Origin: Salinarimonas ramus
GTDB lineage: Bacteria > Pseudomonadota > Alphaproteobacteria > Rhizobiales > Beijerinckiaceae
Assembly: GCF_014645695.1 (NCBI RefSeq)
Contig: NZ_BMMF01000004.1
Span: forward strand, 7,261 to 71,260
Reading direction: 5' to 3'
Length of the DNA stretch: 64,000 bases
Position 1 is the stretch's first letter. Each line of letters starts with the position of its first letter. A program made the position numbers and the translations under genes. Positions 55,217-64,000 of the stretch are shown piece after piece. The notes under the pieces are model-generated. The model saw nothing but the letters and a program-made list of their open reading frames with translations. It was not told the origin of the DNA and ran no database searches.

Positions 55217-55674
55217 CGAGATCTCTCCTGGTAATTGTGCATGGCCGTGCGCAGGTCGTCGGGCACGGGGATCGCCTTGTGGGCGTCGAGGTCGGTGGTG
55301 ACGATGACGAGGCGGGCCGCGATGACGGGCTCCTCGCCGCGATAGCCGGGCAGGAGCAGCCGGATCGACGCCCCGCCGATTCGCTCCACGAGGACGGCGA
55401 AGTCGACGACATCGCCCATCAGGCCGGGCTTGAGGTAGTCCGCATGGGCCTGCCCGTAGCCGAGCCCGATGCGGCGGTCGCGGATGAGGACGTCGTAAGG
55501 GAGCGCGAGGACCGCCCCGAAGAAGTCCTCGAGCACGCCGTTGAGCATGTCGAACCAGCGGGCGTAGTAGACGATTCCCGCCGGGTCGCAATGCGAGAAG
55601 CGGATCTTCACGGGCGCCACGTGGACGCCCGAGGAGAGGCTCGCGCGTGCCGGCGGCACCAGGCGCTCGCTCAT
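55213..55674 (-). CDS. hotdog-fold acyl-CoA thioesterase
   Basis: A 153-residue 4-hydroxybenzoyl-CoA-thioesterase-type protein. The signature FSHCDPAGIVYYARWFDMLN carries the catalytic Asp. LGYGQAHADYLKPGLMGDVV follows. In aryl-CoA pathways such enzymes release dead-end CoA esters. Its ATG at 55674 overlaps the ligase stop, and its stop overlaps the ridA start, so three genes are coupled in a row. Confidence 0.9.
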   Translation of the reverse strand: MSERLVPPARASLSSGVHVAPVKIRFSHCDPAGIVYYARWFDMLNGVLEDFFGAVLALPYDVLIRDRRIGLGYGQAHADYLKPGLMGDVVDFAVLVERIGGASIRLLLPGYRGEEPVIAARLVIVTTDLDAHKAIPVPDDLRTAMHNYQERSR

Positions 55675-57314
55675 CGCACGGCCTCCGCCGCGACCTCGTC
55701 CTGCGCCTGGCGGCGCAGGGCGAAGCGCTGGAGCTTGCCCGTCTGCGTCTTCGGCAGCGCGTCGACGAAGACGATGGAGCGGGGATACTTGTAGGGCGCG
55801 ATCTCGGCCTTGACGTGGTCCTGCAGCGTCTTCGCCATGGCGTCGTCGCCGCTCTCGCCCTCGCGCAGGAGCACGTAGGCGCGCACGATCATGCCGCGCT
55901 CGTCGTCCGGCACGCCGACGACGCCGCATTCCGCCACCGCGGAATGGGTGAGGAGCGCCGCCTCCACCTCGGGGCCAGCGATGTTGTAGCCCGACGAGAC
56001 GATCATGTCGTCGGAGCGCGCCTGGTACCAGAAGTACCCGTCCTCATCCATGAGATAGGTGTCGCCCGTGACGTTCCAGCCGTTCTGGACGTACTTGGTC
56101 TGGCGCTCGTCGGCGAGGTAGCGGCAGCCGGTGGGGCCGCGCACGGCCAGGCGGCCGATCTCGCCGGCGGGGAGGTCGCGGCCCTCCTCGTCGATCACCT
56201 TCGCCTCGTAGCCGGGCACGGGGCGCCCCGTGGCGCCGGGGCGGATCTCCTCCTCGGGGGAGGCGATGAAGATGTGCAGCATCTCGGTGGCGCCGATGCC
56301 GTCCATCAGCTTCAGCCCCGTCGCCTCGTGCCAGGCGTCGAACGTGGGCTTGGGCAGGGCCTCGCCGGCGGAGACGCATTTGCGCAGGCAGGAGACGTCG
56401 AACTCGGAAAGCCGCGGCAGCATGGCGCGATAGGCGGTGGGCGCCGTGAAGACGACGCTCGCGCGATGCTCGTGGATCGCCGGAAGGAGCTCGTTCGGCC
56501 CCGCCTTCTCGAGCAGCACCGTGGAGGCGCCGATCGCCAACGGGAAGAGCACGATGCCGCCGAGCCCGAAGGTGAAGGCGAGCGGCGGCGAGCCGATGAA
56601 GCGGTCGTCCGGCTCCGCCCGCAGCACGTTGCGGCCATAGGCGTCGCAGATGGCGAGCATGTCGCGGTGGAAATGCATCGTGCCCTTGGGCTCGCCCGTC
56701 GTGCCCGACGTGAAGCCGATGAGGCAGACGTCGTCGCTCGCGGTATCCACCGCCTCGAAGTCCGGCGAGGCGTCGCGCATGAGGGCCTCGAGCCCGAACT
56801 CGTCGTGCGTGCCCCAGTAGATCACCCGCTCCAGGCAGTCGCAGAGCGGCTCGGCCTTGCGCATCTCCTCGGCGAGGCGCGCGTCGCAAAGCGCGAGCGC
56901 GATCTGCGCCTTCTCGACGGGATAGGCGATCTCGCGGGCGCGCAGCAGCGGCATCGTGGCGACGACGACGCCGCCGGCCTTGAGCACCGCGAGGTAGCAG
57001 GCGACCATCATCGGATTGTTGGCCGAGCGCAGCAGCACGCGCCCGCCCGGCACGAGGCCGAGATCCTTGGTGAGCACGTTGGCGATGCGGTTCACCCGAT
57101 CCTGGAGCTCGGCATAGGTGAGGCTCTCGCTCGGCGAGACGATGCAGGACCGATCCCCCCGCCCCTCGCGCACGTGCACGTCGAGGAAGGCGTCCACGCA
57201 ATTGAGCCGGTCGGGATAGGCGAGCTCGGGCCGCGTGAAGAGGAAATCCGGCCACAGCTCCTGCGGGGGAAGGTTGTCGCGCGCGAAGGTGTCCGTATGA
57301 GCGCTCGGGATCAT
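55671..57314 (-). CDS. aryl-CoA ligase (benzoate / 2-aminobenzoate-CoA ligase type)
   Basis: A 547-residue AMP-forming ligase that activates an aromatic acid to its CoA ester. Motifs: IGFTSGTTGEPKGTMHFH (P-loop), FTAPTAYRAMLPR, GIGATEMLHIFIAS, VTGDTYLMDEDGYFWYQARSDDMI and KTQTGKLQRFALR with the adenylation Lys. GATEMLHIF is the binding-pocket motif of the benzoate/2-aminobenzoate ligase group. With the neighbouring RidA, MarR, SDR, dehydrogenase and hydratase genes, anthranilate is the likeliest substrate. The gene is separated from the upstream dehydrogenase gene by 289 bp holding a palindromic repeat. Confidence 0.88.
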   Translation of the reverse strand: MIPSAHTDTFARDNLPPQELWPDFLFTRPELAYPDRLNCVDAFLDVHVREGRGDRSCIVSPSESLTYAELQDRVNRIANVLTKDLGLVPGGRVLLRSANNPMMVACYLAVLKAGGVVVATMPLLRAREIAYPVEKAQIALALCDARLAEEMRKAEPLCDCLERVIYWGTHDEFGLEALMRDASPDFEAVDTASDDVCLIGFTSGTTGEPKGTMHFHRDMLAICDAYGRNVLRAEPDDRFIGSPPLAFTFGLGGIVLFPLAIGASTVLLEKAGPNELLPAIHEHRASVVFTAPTAYRAMLPRLSEFDVSCLRKCVSAGEALPKPTFDAWHEATGLKLMDGIGATEMLHIFIASPEEEIRPGATGRPVPGYEAKVIDEEGRDLPAGEIGRLAVRGPTGCRYLADERQTKYVQNGWNVTGDTYLMDEDGYFWYQARSDDMIVSSGYNIAGPEVEAALLTHSAVAECGVVGVPDDERGMIVRAYVLLREGESGDDAMAKTLQDHVKAEIAPYKYPRSIVFVDALPKTQTGKLQRFALRRQAQDEVAAEAVR

Positions 57315-57377
57315 GCGCGTCTCCAGGCTGCGAGAGGGACATCTGCCGGGGCTGCGCCGGCGAAACCTCGGGCGAAG

Positions 57378-57578
57378 CCCTCTCCTTCCCCGTAGGGGAA
57401 GGTGGCTCGGCGAAGCCGGGACGGATGGGGCGCGCGGAACGCGCGTACGGCGCAGCCGAAATCGACGTTTCCATCCTGACACCGAGGCTTCCGCTTCGCG
57501 GAACGCGGCTTGCGCCGCGCCCCATCCGTCACGCCGCCTGCGGCGGCGCGCCACCTTCCCCTACAGGGAAGGAGAGGG
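57378..57578. repeat. palindromic intergenic repeat, copy 1
   Basis: Arms CCTCTCCTTCCCC...GGTGG (57379-57405) and CCACC...GGAGAGG (57551-57577) are inverted copies of each other, each also folding on itself (CCTTCCCC-GTA-GGGGAAGG). Inside, GGATGGGGCGCG near 57421 and CGCGCCCCATCC near 57518 repeat the symmetry. The whole unit of about 200 bp lies inside the aryl-CoA operon. Its left arm recurs at 62441. Confidence 0.85.
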
Positions 57579-57603
57579 CCGGCATGCGCGTCGAGGGTCC
57601 TCG

Positions 57604-58764
<1,161 letters not shown>

Positions 58765-58777
58765 GGACGCGTCCTCC

Positions 58778-59608
58778 TCAATCGCCGCCGAAGACGGGCT
58801 TCGTCTTCTGCGCGAATGCTTCAAAAGCACGACGGAAGTCGTTGGTGGTCATGCACAAAGCCTGCGCGACGGCTTCCGCCTCGATGGCTTCCTCGATCGA
58901 CATCGCCCATTCCATGGCGAGCATCCGCTTGGTCATCGTGTTGGCGTAGGTCGGGCCCGCGACGATCTCCGCGGCGAGCGCACGCGCCTCCTCGAGCACC
59001 GGCCCCTCGCACACGCGCGAGAAGAAGCCCCAGCGCTCGCCCTCCTCCGCGCGCATGAAGCGGCCCGTGTAGAGCAGCTCCGAGGCGCGGCCCTGGCCGA
59101 TGATGCGGGGCAGGATCGCGCACGCGCCCATGTCGCAGCCCGCGAGCCCCACCTTGTTGAACAGGAAGGCGACCTTGGCGGAGGACGCCGCGAGGCGGAT
59201 GTCGCTCGCCATGGCGATGATGGCGCCCGCGCCCGCGCAGATCCCCTCCACCGCCGCGATCACCGGCTGCGGGCAGGCGCGGATCTCACGCACGAGCTCG
59301 CCCGTCATCCGCGTGAAGGCGGTGAGCTCCTTGGTGCTCATCTTGGTGAGCGGCTCGATGATCTCGAACACGTCCCCGCCCGACGAGAAGTTTCCGCCCG
59401 CGCCCGCGATCACCACGGCATGGACGTCCTCGTCCTTCTTGAGCGCCGCGAAGAAATCGGTGAGCTCGCGGTAGCTCTCGAAGGTGAGCGGGTTCTTCTT
59501 CTCGGGCCGGTTCAGCGTCACGGTCGCGACGCCACCCGCGACGGACGAGAGGAAGTGGCGCGGCTCGTAGGAGGAGACGGGCAGCGTGACGGCATTGGCG
59601 GATCTCAT
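58778..59608 (-). CDS. enoyl-CoA hydratase/isomerase-family protein
   Basis: A 276-residue crotonase-fold enzyme. It has [38 protein letters not shown] (first oxyanion segment), [20 protein letters not shown] (second) and [20 protein letters not shown]. It would hydrate an enoyl-CoA made by the dehydrogenase. Its ATG at 59608 overlaps the MarR stop (ATGA). Confidence 0.92.
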   Translation of the reverse strand: MRSANAVTLPVSSYEPRHFLSSVAGGVATVTLNRPEKKNPLTFESYRELTDFFAALKKDEDVHAVVIAGAGGNFSSGGDVFEIIEPLTKMSTKELTAFTRMTGELVREIRACPQPVIAAVEGICAGAGAIIAMASDIRLAASSAKVAFLFNKVGLAGCDMGACAILPRIIGQGRASELLYTGRFMRAEEGERWGFFSRVCEGPVLEEARALAAEIVAGPTYANTMTKRMLAMEWAMSIEEAIEAEAVAQALCMTTNDFRRAFEAFAQKTKPVFGGD

Positions 59609-60138
59609 CGGGGGACGTCCTCCTGGGGGGCGCCTGCGGGCCCCTTCTCCATGGCCGTTCGGGTCGAGGCCTTCACCTTGCCGAGAAGCGTCATGAGCGT
59701 GTCGATCTCGTCCTCGTCGAGGCCCGACAGCATCTCGGCGATCCATTCCTCGTGCTCCGCCGCCATGGCGCGGAAGGCGTCGAGGCCGGCATCGGTGAGG
59801 CGGATGACCTGCGCGCGCCGGTCGGTCTCGGAGACGCGACGATCGAGATGGCCGCTCTCGACGAGCCGCTCGACGAGGCCGGTGACGTTGCCGTTCGAGA
59901 CCATCATGCGCTTGGAGACGTCCGACAGCGTCATGCCGTCGGGCGCGCGCACGAGCTGCGCCATCAGGTCGAAACGCGGCAGGGTCACGTCGAAGCGATC
60001 GCGCAGGCGCCGGCGCACCTCGCCCTCGATCATGGTCGAGAGGGTGAGGAGGCGCAGCCACAGCCGCAGCTCGGCGGCGTGGTCGGCGGGCGCCTCCAGC
60101 GCCTTGGCCTCGTGGTCGAGATGGACGCGCTCGTGCAT
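59605..60138 (-). CDS. MarR-family transcriptional regulator
   Basis: A 177-residue winged-helix regulator: [39 protein letters not shown] and the wing [20 protein letters not shown]. Encoded inside the catabolic operon, it probably represses it until the aryl-CoA (or aromatic acid) binds, as in other aromatic-acid MarR systems. A palindrome 99 bp upstream of the operon's first gene is a candidate operator. Both ends overlap neighbours (TGATG and ATGA). Confidence 0.92.
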   Translation of the reverse strand: MHERVHLDHEAKALEAPADHAAELRLWLRLLTLSTMIEGEVRRRLRDRFDVTLPRFDLMAQLVRAPDGMTLSDVSKRMMVSNGNVTGLVERLVESGHLDRRVSETDRRAQVIRLTDAGLDAFRAMAAEHEEWIAEMLSGLDEDEIDTLMTLLGKVKASTRTAMEKGPAGAPQEDVPR

Positions 60139-60932
60139 CACACCTCGCCTCCGGCGACCGCGATCGCCTGGCCCGTGACCGAGGCGGCGCCCTCGCCGCA
60201 CAGCCAGGCGACGGCGTCCGCCACCTCCTCGGGCTTGACGAGGCGACCTTGCGGATTGTGCTTGGTCAGCTCGGCCATGGCATCGGCCTCGGAGCGGCCG
60301 GTCTTGGCCATGATCCGCTCGACGCTCTGGGAGACGAGGTCCGTGTCGGTGAAGCCCGGGCAGACCGCGTTGACCGTGATGCCCTTCTTCGCCGTCTCGA
60401 GCGCCAGCGCCCGCACCAGCCCCAGCGTCGCGTGCTTCGCCGCGACGTAGCTCGTCACGTAGGGATAGCCGCGCAGCGATGCCGTCGAGGCTACGGTGAC
60501 GATGCGGCCGAAGCCGCGCTCGATCATCGCCGGCAGCACCGCGCGGGCGGCGTAGATCACGCTGCGATAGTTCATGTCGAGCATGCGCTCGAGGAGCTCG
60601 TCGTTGCTCGACAGGAACGGCGCGGATTCCGCGGCACCCGCATTGCACACGAGGAGATCGATCGGCCCCGCCTGCTCCACGGCCTCGCCGAAGGCATGCA
60701 CGATCGCGTCCTCGATGGTCACGTCCGCCGTCACCGCATGATGGGCCGAGCCCGCCGCGACGGCACGCTCGAGCGCCGCCATGTCCCGGCCGAGTACGGT
60801 CACGCGCGCGCCCGCTTGCGCCAGCGTTCGGGCGATCGAGAGACCGATGCCGCGCCCGCCACCGGTGACGAGCGCATGGCGCCCGGAGAGCCGGCCGTTC
60901 GGCACGGTGCGGTGGGTGGGTGCTGCGTCCAT
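60138..60932 (-). CDS. short-chain dehydrogenase/reductase of the aryl-CoA operon
   Basis: A 264-residue SDR. The cofactor motif is [14 protein letters not shown], with [35 protein letters not shown] (Ser and Tyr-x3-Lys) and [13 protein letters not shown]. It is expected to oxidise a 3-hydroxyacyl-CoA intermediate. It is the first gene of the operon; the ATG at 60932 precedes the conserved fold. A frame open to 61043 crosses the promoter region. Its stop overlaps the MarR start. Confidence 0.9.
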   Translation of the reverse strand: MDAAPTHRTVPNGRLSGRHALVTGGGRGIGLSIARTLAQAGARVTVLGRDMAALERAVAAGSAHHAVTADVTIEDAIVHAFGEAVEQAGPIDLLVCNAGAAESAPFLSSNDELLERMLDMNYRSVIYAARAVLPAMIERGFGRIVTVASTASLRGYPYVTSYVAAKHATLGLVRALALETAKKGITVNAVCPGFTDTDLVSQSVERIMAKTGRSEADAMAELTKHNPQGRLVKPEEVADAVAWLCGEGAASVTGQAIAVAGGEV

Positions 60933-61030
60933 GACGCTCTCCTTCGTGTGCCCGGCGCCTGGCGAGGCCGTCCGGGACGGGTGCTTCGCGAGAAGATGCG
61001 CAGGGGCTCTTGTGATTTGCGCGCGGCTTG

Positions 61031-61044
61031 TTTTAAGCTTCAAA
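61031..61044. promoter_or_regulatory. candidate MarR operator
   Basis: TTTTAAGCTTCAAA is a near-perfect palindrome centred on AAGCTT and the most AT-rich patch of the 289-bp divergent gap between the catabolic operon and livJ. Position and form suit a MarR-family operator controlling one or both units. Confidence 0.45.
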
Positions 61045-61221
61045 TATCACGCCCGAACACGGGCCGCGTCAAGCGGGATCGGGACGGGTGTCGCGGGAAT
61101 GCACGTGGCGCAGGGCCGGAAAAGGCTCTTTTCGGGAGCGGCTCGTGGCGTACAGTGCCCCTGCGGCGGAACGAGCGCGGGAAACGCGCGGGGAACAGCC
61201 GAAATCGGGAGAACAGGTCAC

Positions 61222-62403
61222 ATGACGCGCTTCACCAGGACATTCGCCGCAGCGACGCTGGGGCTCCTCGCAACGACCGCGCTCACCCACGCGCAGAGCA
61301 CCGATCCGATGAAGGTCGGCGTCATCGTCACGCTGTCGGGTCCCGCCGCCTCCCTCGGCGAGCAGGCGCGCGACGGCTTCCAGCTCGCGATCGACCAGCT
61401 CGGCGGCGAGCTCGGCGGCGTGCCGGTCGAGGTCGTGGTCGCCGACGACGAGCAGAAGCCCGACGTCGCCCTCACCCGCGTGAACGGCCTCATCGAGCGC
61501 GAGGACGTCGACGTCGTCGTCGGCCCGATCTTTTCCAACATCCTCCAGGCGATCCACAAGCCGGTCATGGACGCCGACCGCATCCTGATCAGCCCCAACG
61601 CCGGCCCCTCGTCCTACGCGGGCGCGGAGTGCAACCCGAACTTCTTCGTCACCTCCTACCAGAACGATCAGGTCCACGAGGTGATGGGCCGCGTCGCGCA
61701 GGACCGCGGCTACGAGCGCGTCTTCATCCTGGTGCCGAACTATCAGGCCGGGCGCGATTCCGCCGCGGGCTTCAAGCGCCACTTCGAGGGCGAGATCGTC
61801 GACGAGGTCTACACCCAGCTCGGCCAGCTCGACTTCTCCGCCGAGCTCGCCCGCATCGCCGCGATGCAGCCCGACGCGCTGTTCACCTTCATGCCCGGCG
61901 GCATGGGCGTGAACCTGGTGCGCCAATACAACCAGGCGGGGCTCAAGGATCGCATCCCGTTCCTTTCCGCCTTCACGGTGGACGAATCGACCCTGCCCGC
62001 GCAGCAGGACGCCGCCATGGGCATGTTCGGCGCCATGACCTGGGCGCCCGACATGGACACGCCCGGGAACGCGGAGTTCGTCGCGGCCTACATCGAGAAG
62101 TACGGCAAGGTGCCGGGCTCCTACGCCATGCAGGCCTACGACACCGCGATGCTGCTCGACGCGGCCGTCGAGGCCGCCGGCGGCGCGGACGACCAGGAGG
62201 CGCTGCTCGAGGCCATCCGCACGGCGGACTTCCAGTCCTTGCGCGGCGACTTCGCCTTCAACAACAACCAGTACCCGATCCAGGATTTCTACCTGGTCGA
62301 CATCGGCCAGCGCGAGGACGGGATGTACCAGACCCAGATCGTCGAGCAGGTCTTCGACGATTACGGCGACGTCTACGCCTCCGAGTGCCAGATGGGCGGC
62401 TGA
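61222..62403 (+). CDS. branched-chain amino acid/aromatic acid ABC importer, binding protein
   Basis: A 393-residue LivJ-type periplasmic binding protein. The signal peptide is MTRFTRTFAAATLGLLATTA with cleavage near THA-QS. The mature part starts MKVGVIVTLSGPAASLGEQA and has VVVGPIFSNIL, NAGPSSYAGAECNPNFFVTS and DTAMLLDAAVEAAGG. Family members next to aromatic-acid operons often import benzoate-like compounds rather than leucine. The divergent aryl-CoA operon supports that here, as an inference. Confidence 0.9.
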   Translation: MTRFTRTFAAATLGLLATTALTHAQSTDPMKVGVIVTLSGPAASLGEQARDGFQLAIDQLGGELGGVPVEVVVADDEQKPDVALTRVNGLIEREDVDVVVGPIFSNILQAIHKPVMDADRILISPNAGPSSYAGAECNPNFFVTSYQNDQVHEVMGRVAQDRGYERVFILVPNYQAGRDSAAGFKRHFEGEIVDEVYTQLGQLDFSAELARIAAMQPDALFTFMPGGMGVNLVRQYNQAGLKDRIPFLSAFTVDESTLPAQQDAAMGMFGAMTWAPDMDTPGNAEFVAAYIEKYGKVPGSYAMQAYDTAMLLDAAVEAAGGADDQEALLEAIRTADFQSLRGDFAFNNNQYPIQDFYLVDIGQREDGMYQTQIVEQVFDDYGDVYASECQMGG

Positions 62404-62440
62404 GGCCGGCTCACGGTGCGGGCGCGGCCGCGGTCGCGCC

Positions 62441-62614
62441 CCTCTCCTTCCCTGTAGGGGAAGGTGGATCGCCGCGCAGCGGCGAGATGGATGGGGCGCG
62501 CCGCCAGGCGCGTTCGGCGAAGCCGAAGCGGAGCGCCGGGCGCCGCGCAGACCCTCTTGCGGACCCCACCCCTAGGCCGCTTCGCGGCCATTCCCCTCCC
62601 CTACAGGGAGGGAC
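62441..62614. repeat. palindromic intergenic repeat, copy 2
   Basis: CCTCTCCTTCCC-TGTAGGGGAAGGTGG at 62441-62467 matches the left arm of copy 1 at all but one position, and GATGGGGCGCGC follows in both. The right arm (CCCCTCCCCTACAGGGAGGG region, about 62588-62614) is diverged. It fills the livJ-livH gap and ends 17 bp before the livH start, next to its ribosome site. Confidence 0.8.
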
Positions 62615-62631
62615 AGACGCGAGGTCGCGCC

Positions 62632-63552
62632 ATGTACACCACGCTCATCCTGGTCCAGACCCTCAACGGCCTGCAATTCGGGATCATCCTGTTCCTGATC
62701 GCGGCGGGGCTCACGCTCGTGTTCGGGGTGATGGACTTCATCAACCTCGCCCACGGCGTGCAGTACATGATCGGGGCGTATTTCGCCTTCGCCTTCACGA
62801 GCTGGACAGGGAGCTTCGGGCTGGGCCTCCTGCTCGCCCTGCCGGCGGCGCTGGTCTTCGGGCTCCTCTTGGAGGCGCTCGTCTTCCGACATCTCTACGA
62901 CAAGGACCACCTGGAGCAGGTGCTCGCCACCTTCGGCATCATCCTGTTCCTCAACCAGGGCGTGAAGGTGGTCTGGGGTTCCTCGCCGCTCTTCGTGCCG
63001 GTGCCCGAGTTCCTGCAGGGCTCGATCGTGCTGTTCGAGGGCTTCTTCTACCCGACCTACCGCCTCGCCATCATCGGCGCGGGGCTCGGCGTCGCGGCGC
63101 TGCTCTACGTGCTGGTGAACTACACCCGCGCCGGCATGCTGGTGCGCGCGGGCGCGACCAACGCCAAGATGGTCTCGGCGCTGGGCGTCGACATCCGCCG
63201 GCTGTTCATGATCGTCTTCGGCTTCGGGGCGATGCTCGCGGGCTTCGCCGGCGCGATGGTGGCGCCGATCCTGTCGGTCGAGCCCGGCATGGGCGACAAC
63301 CTCCTCATCCTCGCCTTCGTCGTCATCGTCATCGGCGGCATCGGCTCGATCCGCGGGGCGTTCCTCGCAGCCCTCATCATCGGCCTCGTCGACACGCTCG
63401 GGCGCACCTTCGCGGGCGACGTGCTGCGGCTGTTCATGGATCCCGGCGCCGCCTCCACGGTCGGCCGCGCGGTGGCGCCGATGCTGATCTACATCCTCAT
63501 GGCCGCGGTCCTGTTCTTCCGCCCGGCCGGCCTCTTCCCCGTCAAGCGCTGA
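62632..63552 (+). CDS. livH: branched-chain-type ABC importer, permease LivH
   Basis: A 306-residue membrane permease starting MYTTLILVQTLNGLQFGIIL with eight or so hydrophobic helices. The LivH motifs GLTLVFGVMDFINLAHGVQY and VIVIGGIGSIRGAFLAALII are clear. The ATG at 62632 is chosen because the longer frame crosses the repeat. The livM gene follows 14 bp later. Confidence 0.92.
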   Translation: MYTTLILVQTLNGLQFGIILFLIAAGLTLVFGVMDFINLAHGVQYMIGAYFAFAFTSWTGSFGLGLLLALPAALVFGLLLEALVFRHLYDKDHLEQVLATFGIILFLNQGVKVVWGSSPLFVPVPEFLQGSIVLFEGFFYPTYRLAIIGAGLGVAALLYVLVNYTRAGMLVRAGATNAKMVSALGVDIRRLFMIVFGFGAMLAGFAGAMVAPILSVEPGMGDNLLILAFVVIVIGGIGSIRGAFLAALIIGLVDTLGRTFAGDVLRLFMDPGAASTVGRAVAPMLIYILMAAVLFFRPAGLFPVKR

Positions 63553-63566
63553 GGAGGCGTTCCGCC

Positions 63567-64000
63567 ATGCTCGACACCGCCTCCCCCGCCGCCGCGAAGG
63601 TCGCCGCCCCGCCGCCGGAAGCCGGCGCGACGTCCGCGCGCGCCCCGCTGATCCGCCGCGAGGCGCTCGCCTTCGCGCTGTTCGCGTTCTTCGCGATCGC
63701 CCCCGCCATCGCCCAGGTCGGCGCGGAGGGATACCTGCTCTCGCTCGTCATCCGCGCGATGATCTTCGCCATCGCGGCGCTCTCGCTCGACCTGATCCTG
63801 GGCTACGGCGCGCTCGTCTCCTTCGGGCACGCGGCCTTCGTCGGCATCGGCTGCTACGCCGTCGGCATCCTGATGGCGCATTCGGTGAGCGACCTCTTCG
63901 TCCAGCTCCTCGCGACGCTGCTGGCGAGCGCGCTCTTCGCGCTGGTCACGGGAGCGATCTCGCTCAGGACGAAGGGCGTCTACTTCATCATGATCACGCT
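63567..64000 (+). CDS. livM: branched-chain-type ABC importer, permease LivM, 3' end cut by window edge
   Basis: The first 144 codons of a LivM permease. After a polar N-terminal stretch (MLDTASPAAAKVAAPPPEAG) come hydrophobic helices and ALSLDLILGYGALVSFGHAA, the LivM signature, then FVGIGCYAVGILM. GAGGAGG lies just before the ATG at 63567. The ATPase genes livG and livF are expected to the right. Confidence 0.92.
   Translation, partial: MLDTASPAAAKVAAPPPEAGATSARAPLIRREALAFALFAFFAIAPAIAQVGAEGYLLSLVIRAMIFAIAALSLDLILGYGALVSFGHAAFVGIGCYAVGILMAHSVSDLFVQLLATLLASALFALVTGAISLRTKGVYFIMIT

Overview
The window looks like a chromosomal segment of a very GC-rich alphaproteobacterium, most likely of the Hyphomicrobiales (Rhizobiales) type. 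The reasons are the gene order hemC-hemD-mitofilin-hemY, a MucR/Ros-type regulator, periplasmic glucan genes opgGH, candidate Irr-type iron-control elements upstream of an FbpA-type ferric-binding protein, and strong GC3 bias. I cannot name the genus from the sequence alone.

Positions 1-17363 are an accessory region lying against the 3' end of a tRNA-Thr(CGT) gene. It starts with an IS21-family istA cut by the left edge, whose IS has run into a small unknown gene. Then come a membrane-anchored nuclease, a MucR-type regulator, a chemoreceptor plus GGDEF-EAL pair, an orphan P-loop helicase-like gene, a GFA protein, a GNAT acetyltransferase, a small sulfur-transfer group (DsrE, DUF2892, rhodanese), a serine recombinase coupled to a damaged nuclease gene, and a two-gene Lamassu/ABC-3C-like defence candidate (DUF4297/Cap4 nuclease plus Rad50/SMC-like ATPase). 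The defence genes are clearly less GC-rich than their surroundings, which fits horizontal transfer. Two genes in this region carry single-base frameshifts.

Positions 17364-28076 are core housekeeping: tRNA-Thr, hemY, mitofilin, hemD, hemC (one leftward unit) and the divergent tsaD, gpsA and EVE-domain genes. These are followed by a higBA toxin-antitoxin pair, two small genes and a Phd-type antitoxin whose toxin gene seems reduced to a ten-codon stub.

Positions 28076-53196 hold a complete ugpBAEC glycerol-3-phosphate importer with a candidate Pho box, ybaK, a BLUF-receiver signalling pair whose BLUF domain lacks the photochemical glutamine, an acyl-CoA carboxylase beta subunit, opgGH, an SDR, a frameshifted MFS transporter, sbcDC, a saccharopine-dehydrogenase-family gene divergent from an Lrp regulator, an aminotransferase, and fbpAB without its ATPase.

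Positions 53432-64000 hold a DadA-like oxidoreductase and a tightly overlapping aryl-CoA catabolic operon (SDR, MarR, enoyl-CoA hydratase, acyl-CoA dehydrogenase, CoA ligase, thioesterase, RidA). It is transcribed divergently from a liv-type ABC importer that runs off the right edge. Gene content resembles 2-aminobenzoate (anthranilate)-CoA clusters, though the expected aminobenzoyl-CoA monooxygenase/reductase is not in the window. Two copies of a palindromic intergenic repeat sit inside operons here (57378-57578 and 62441-62614).
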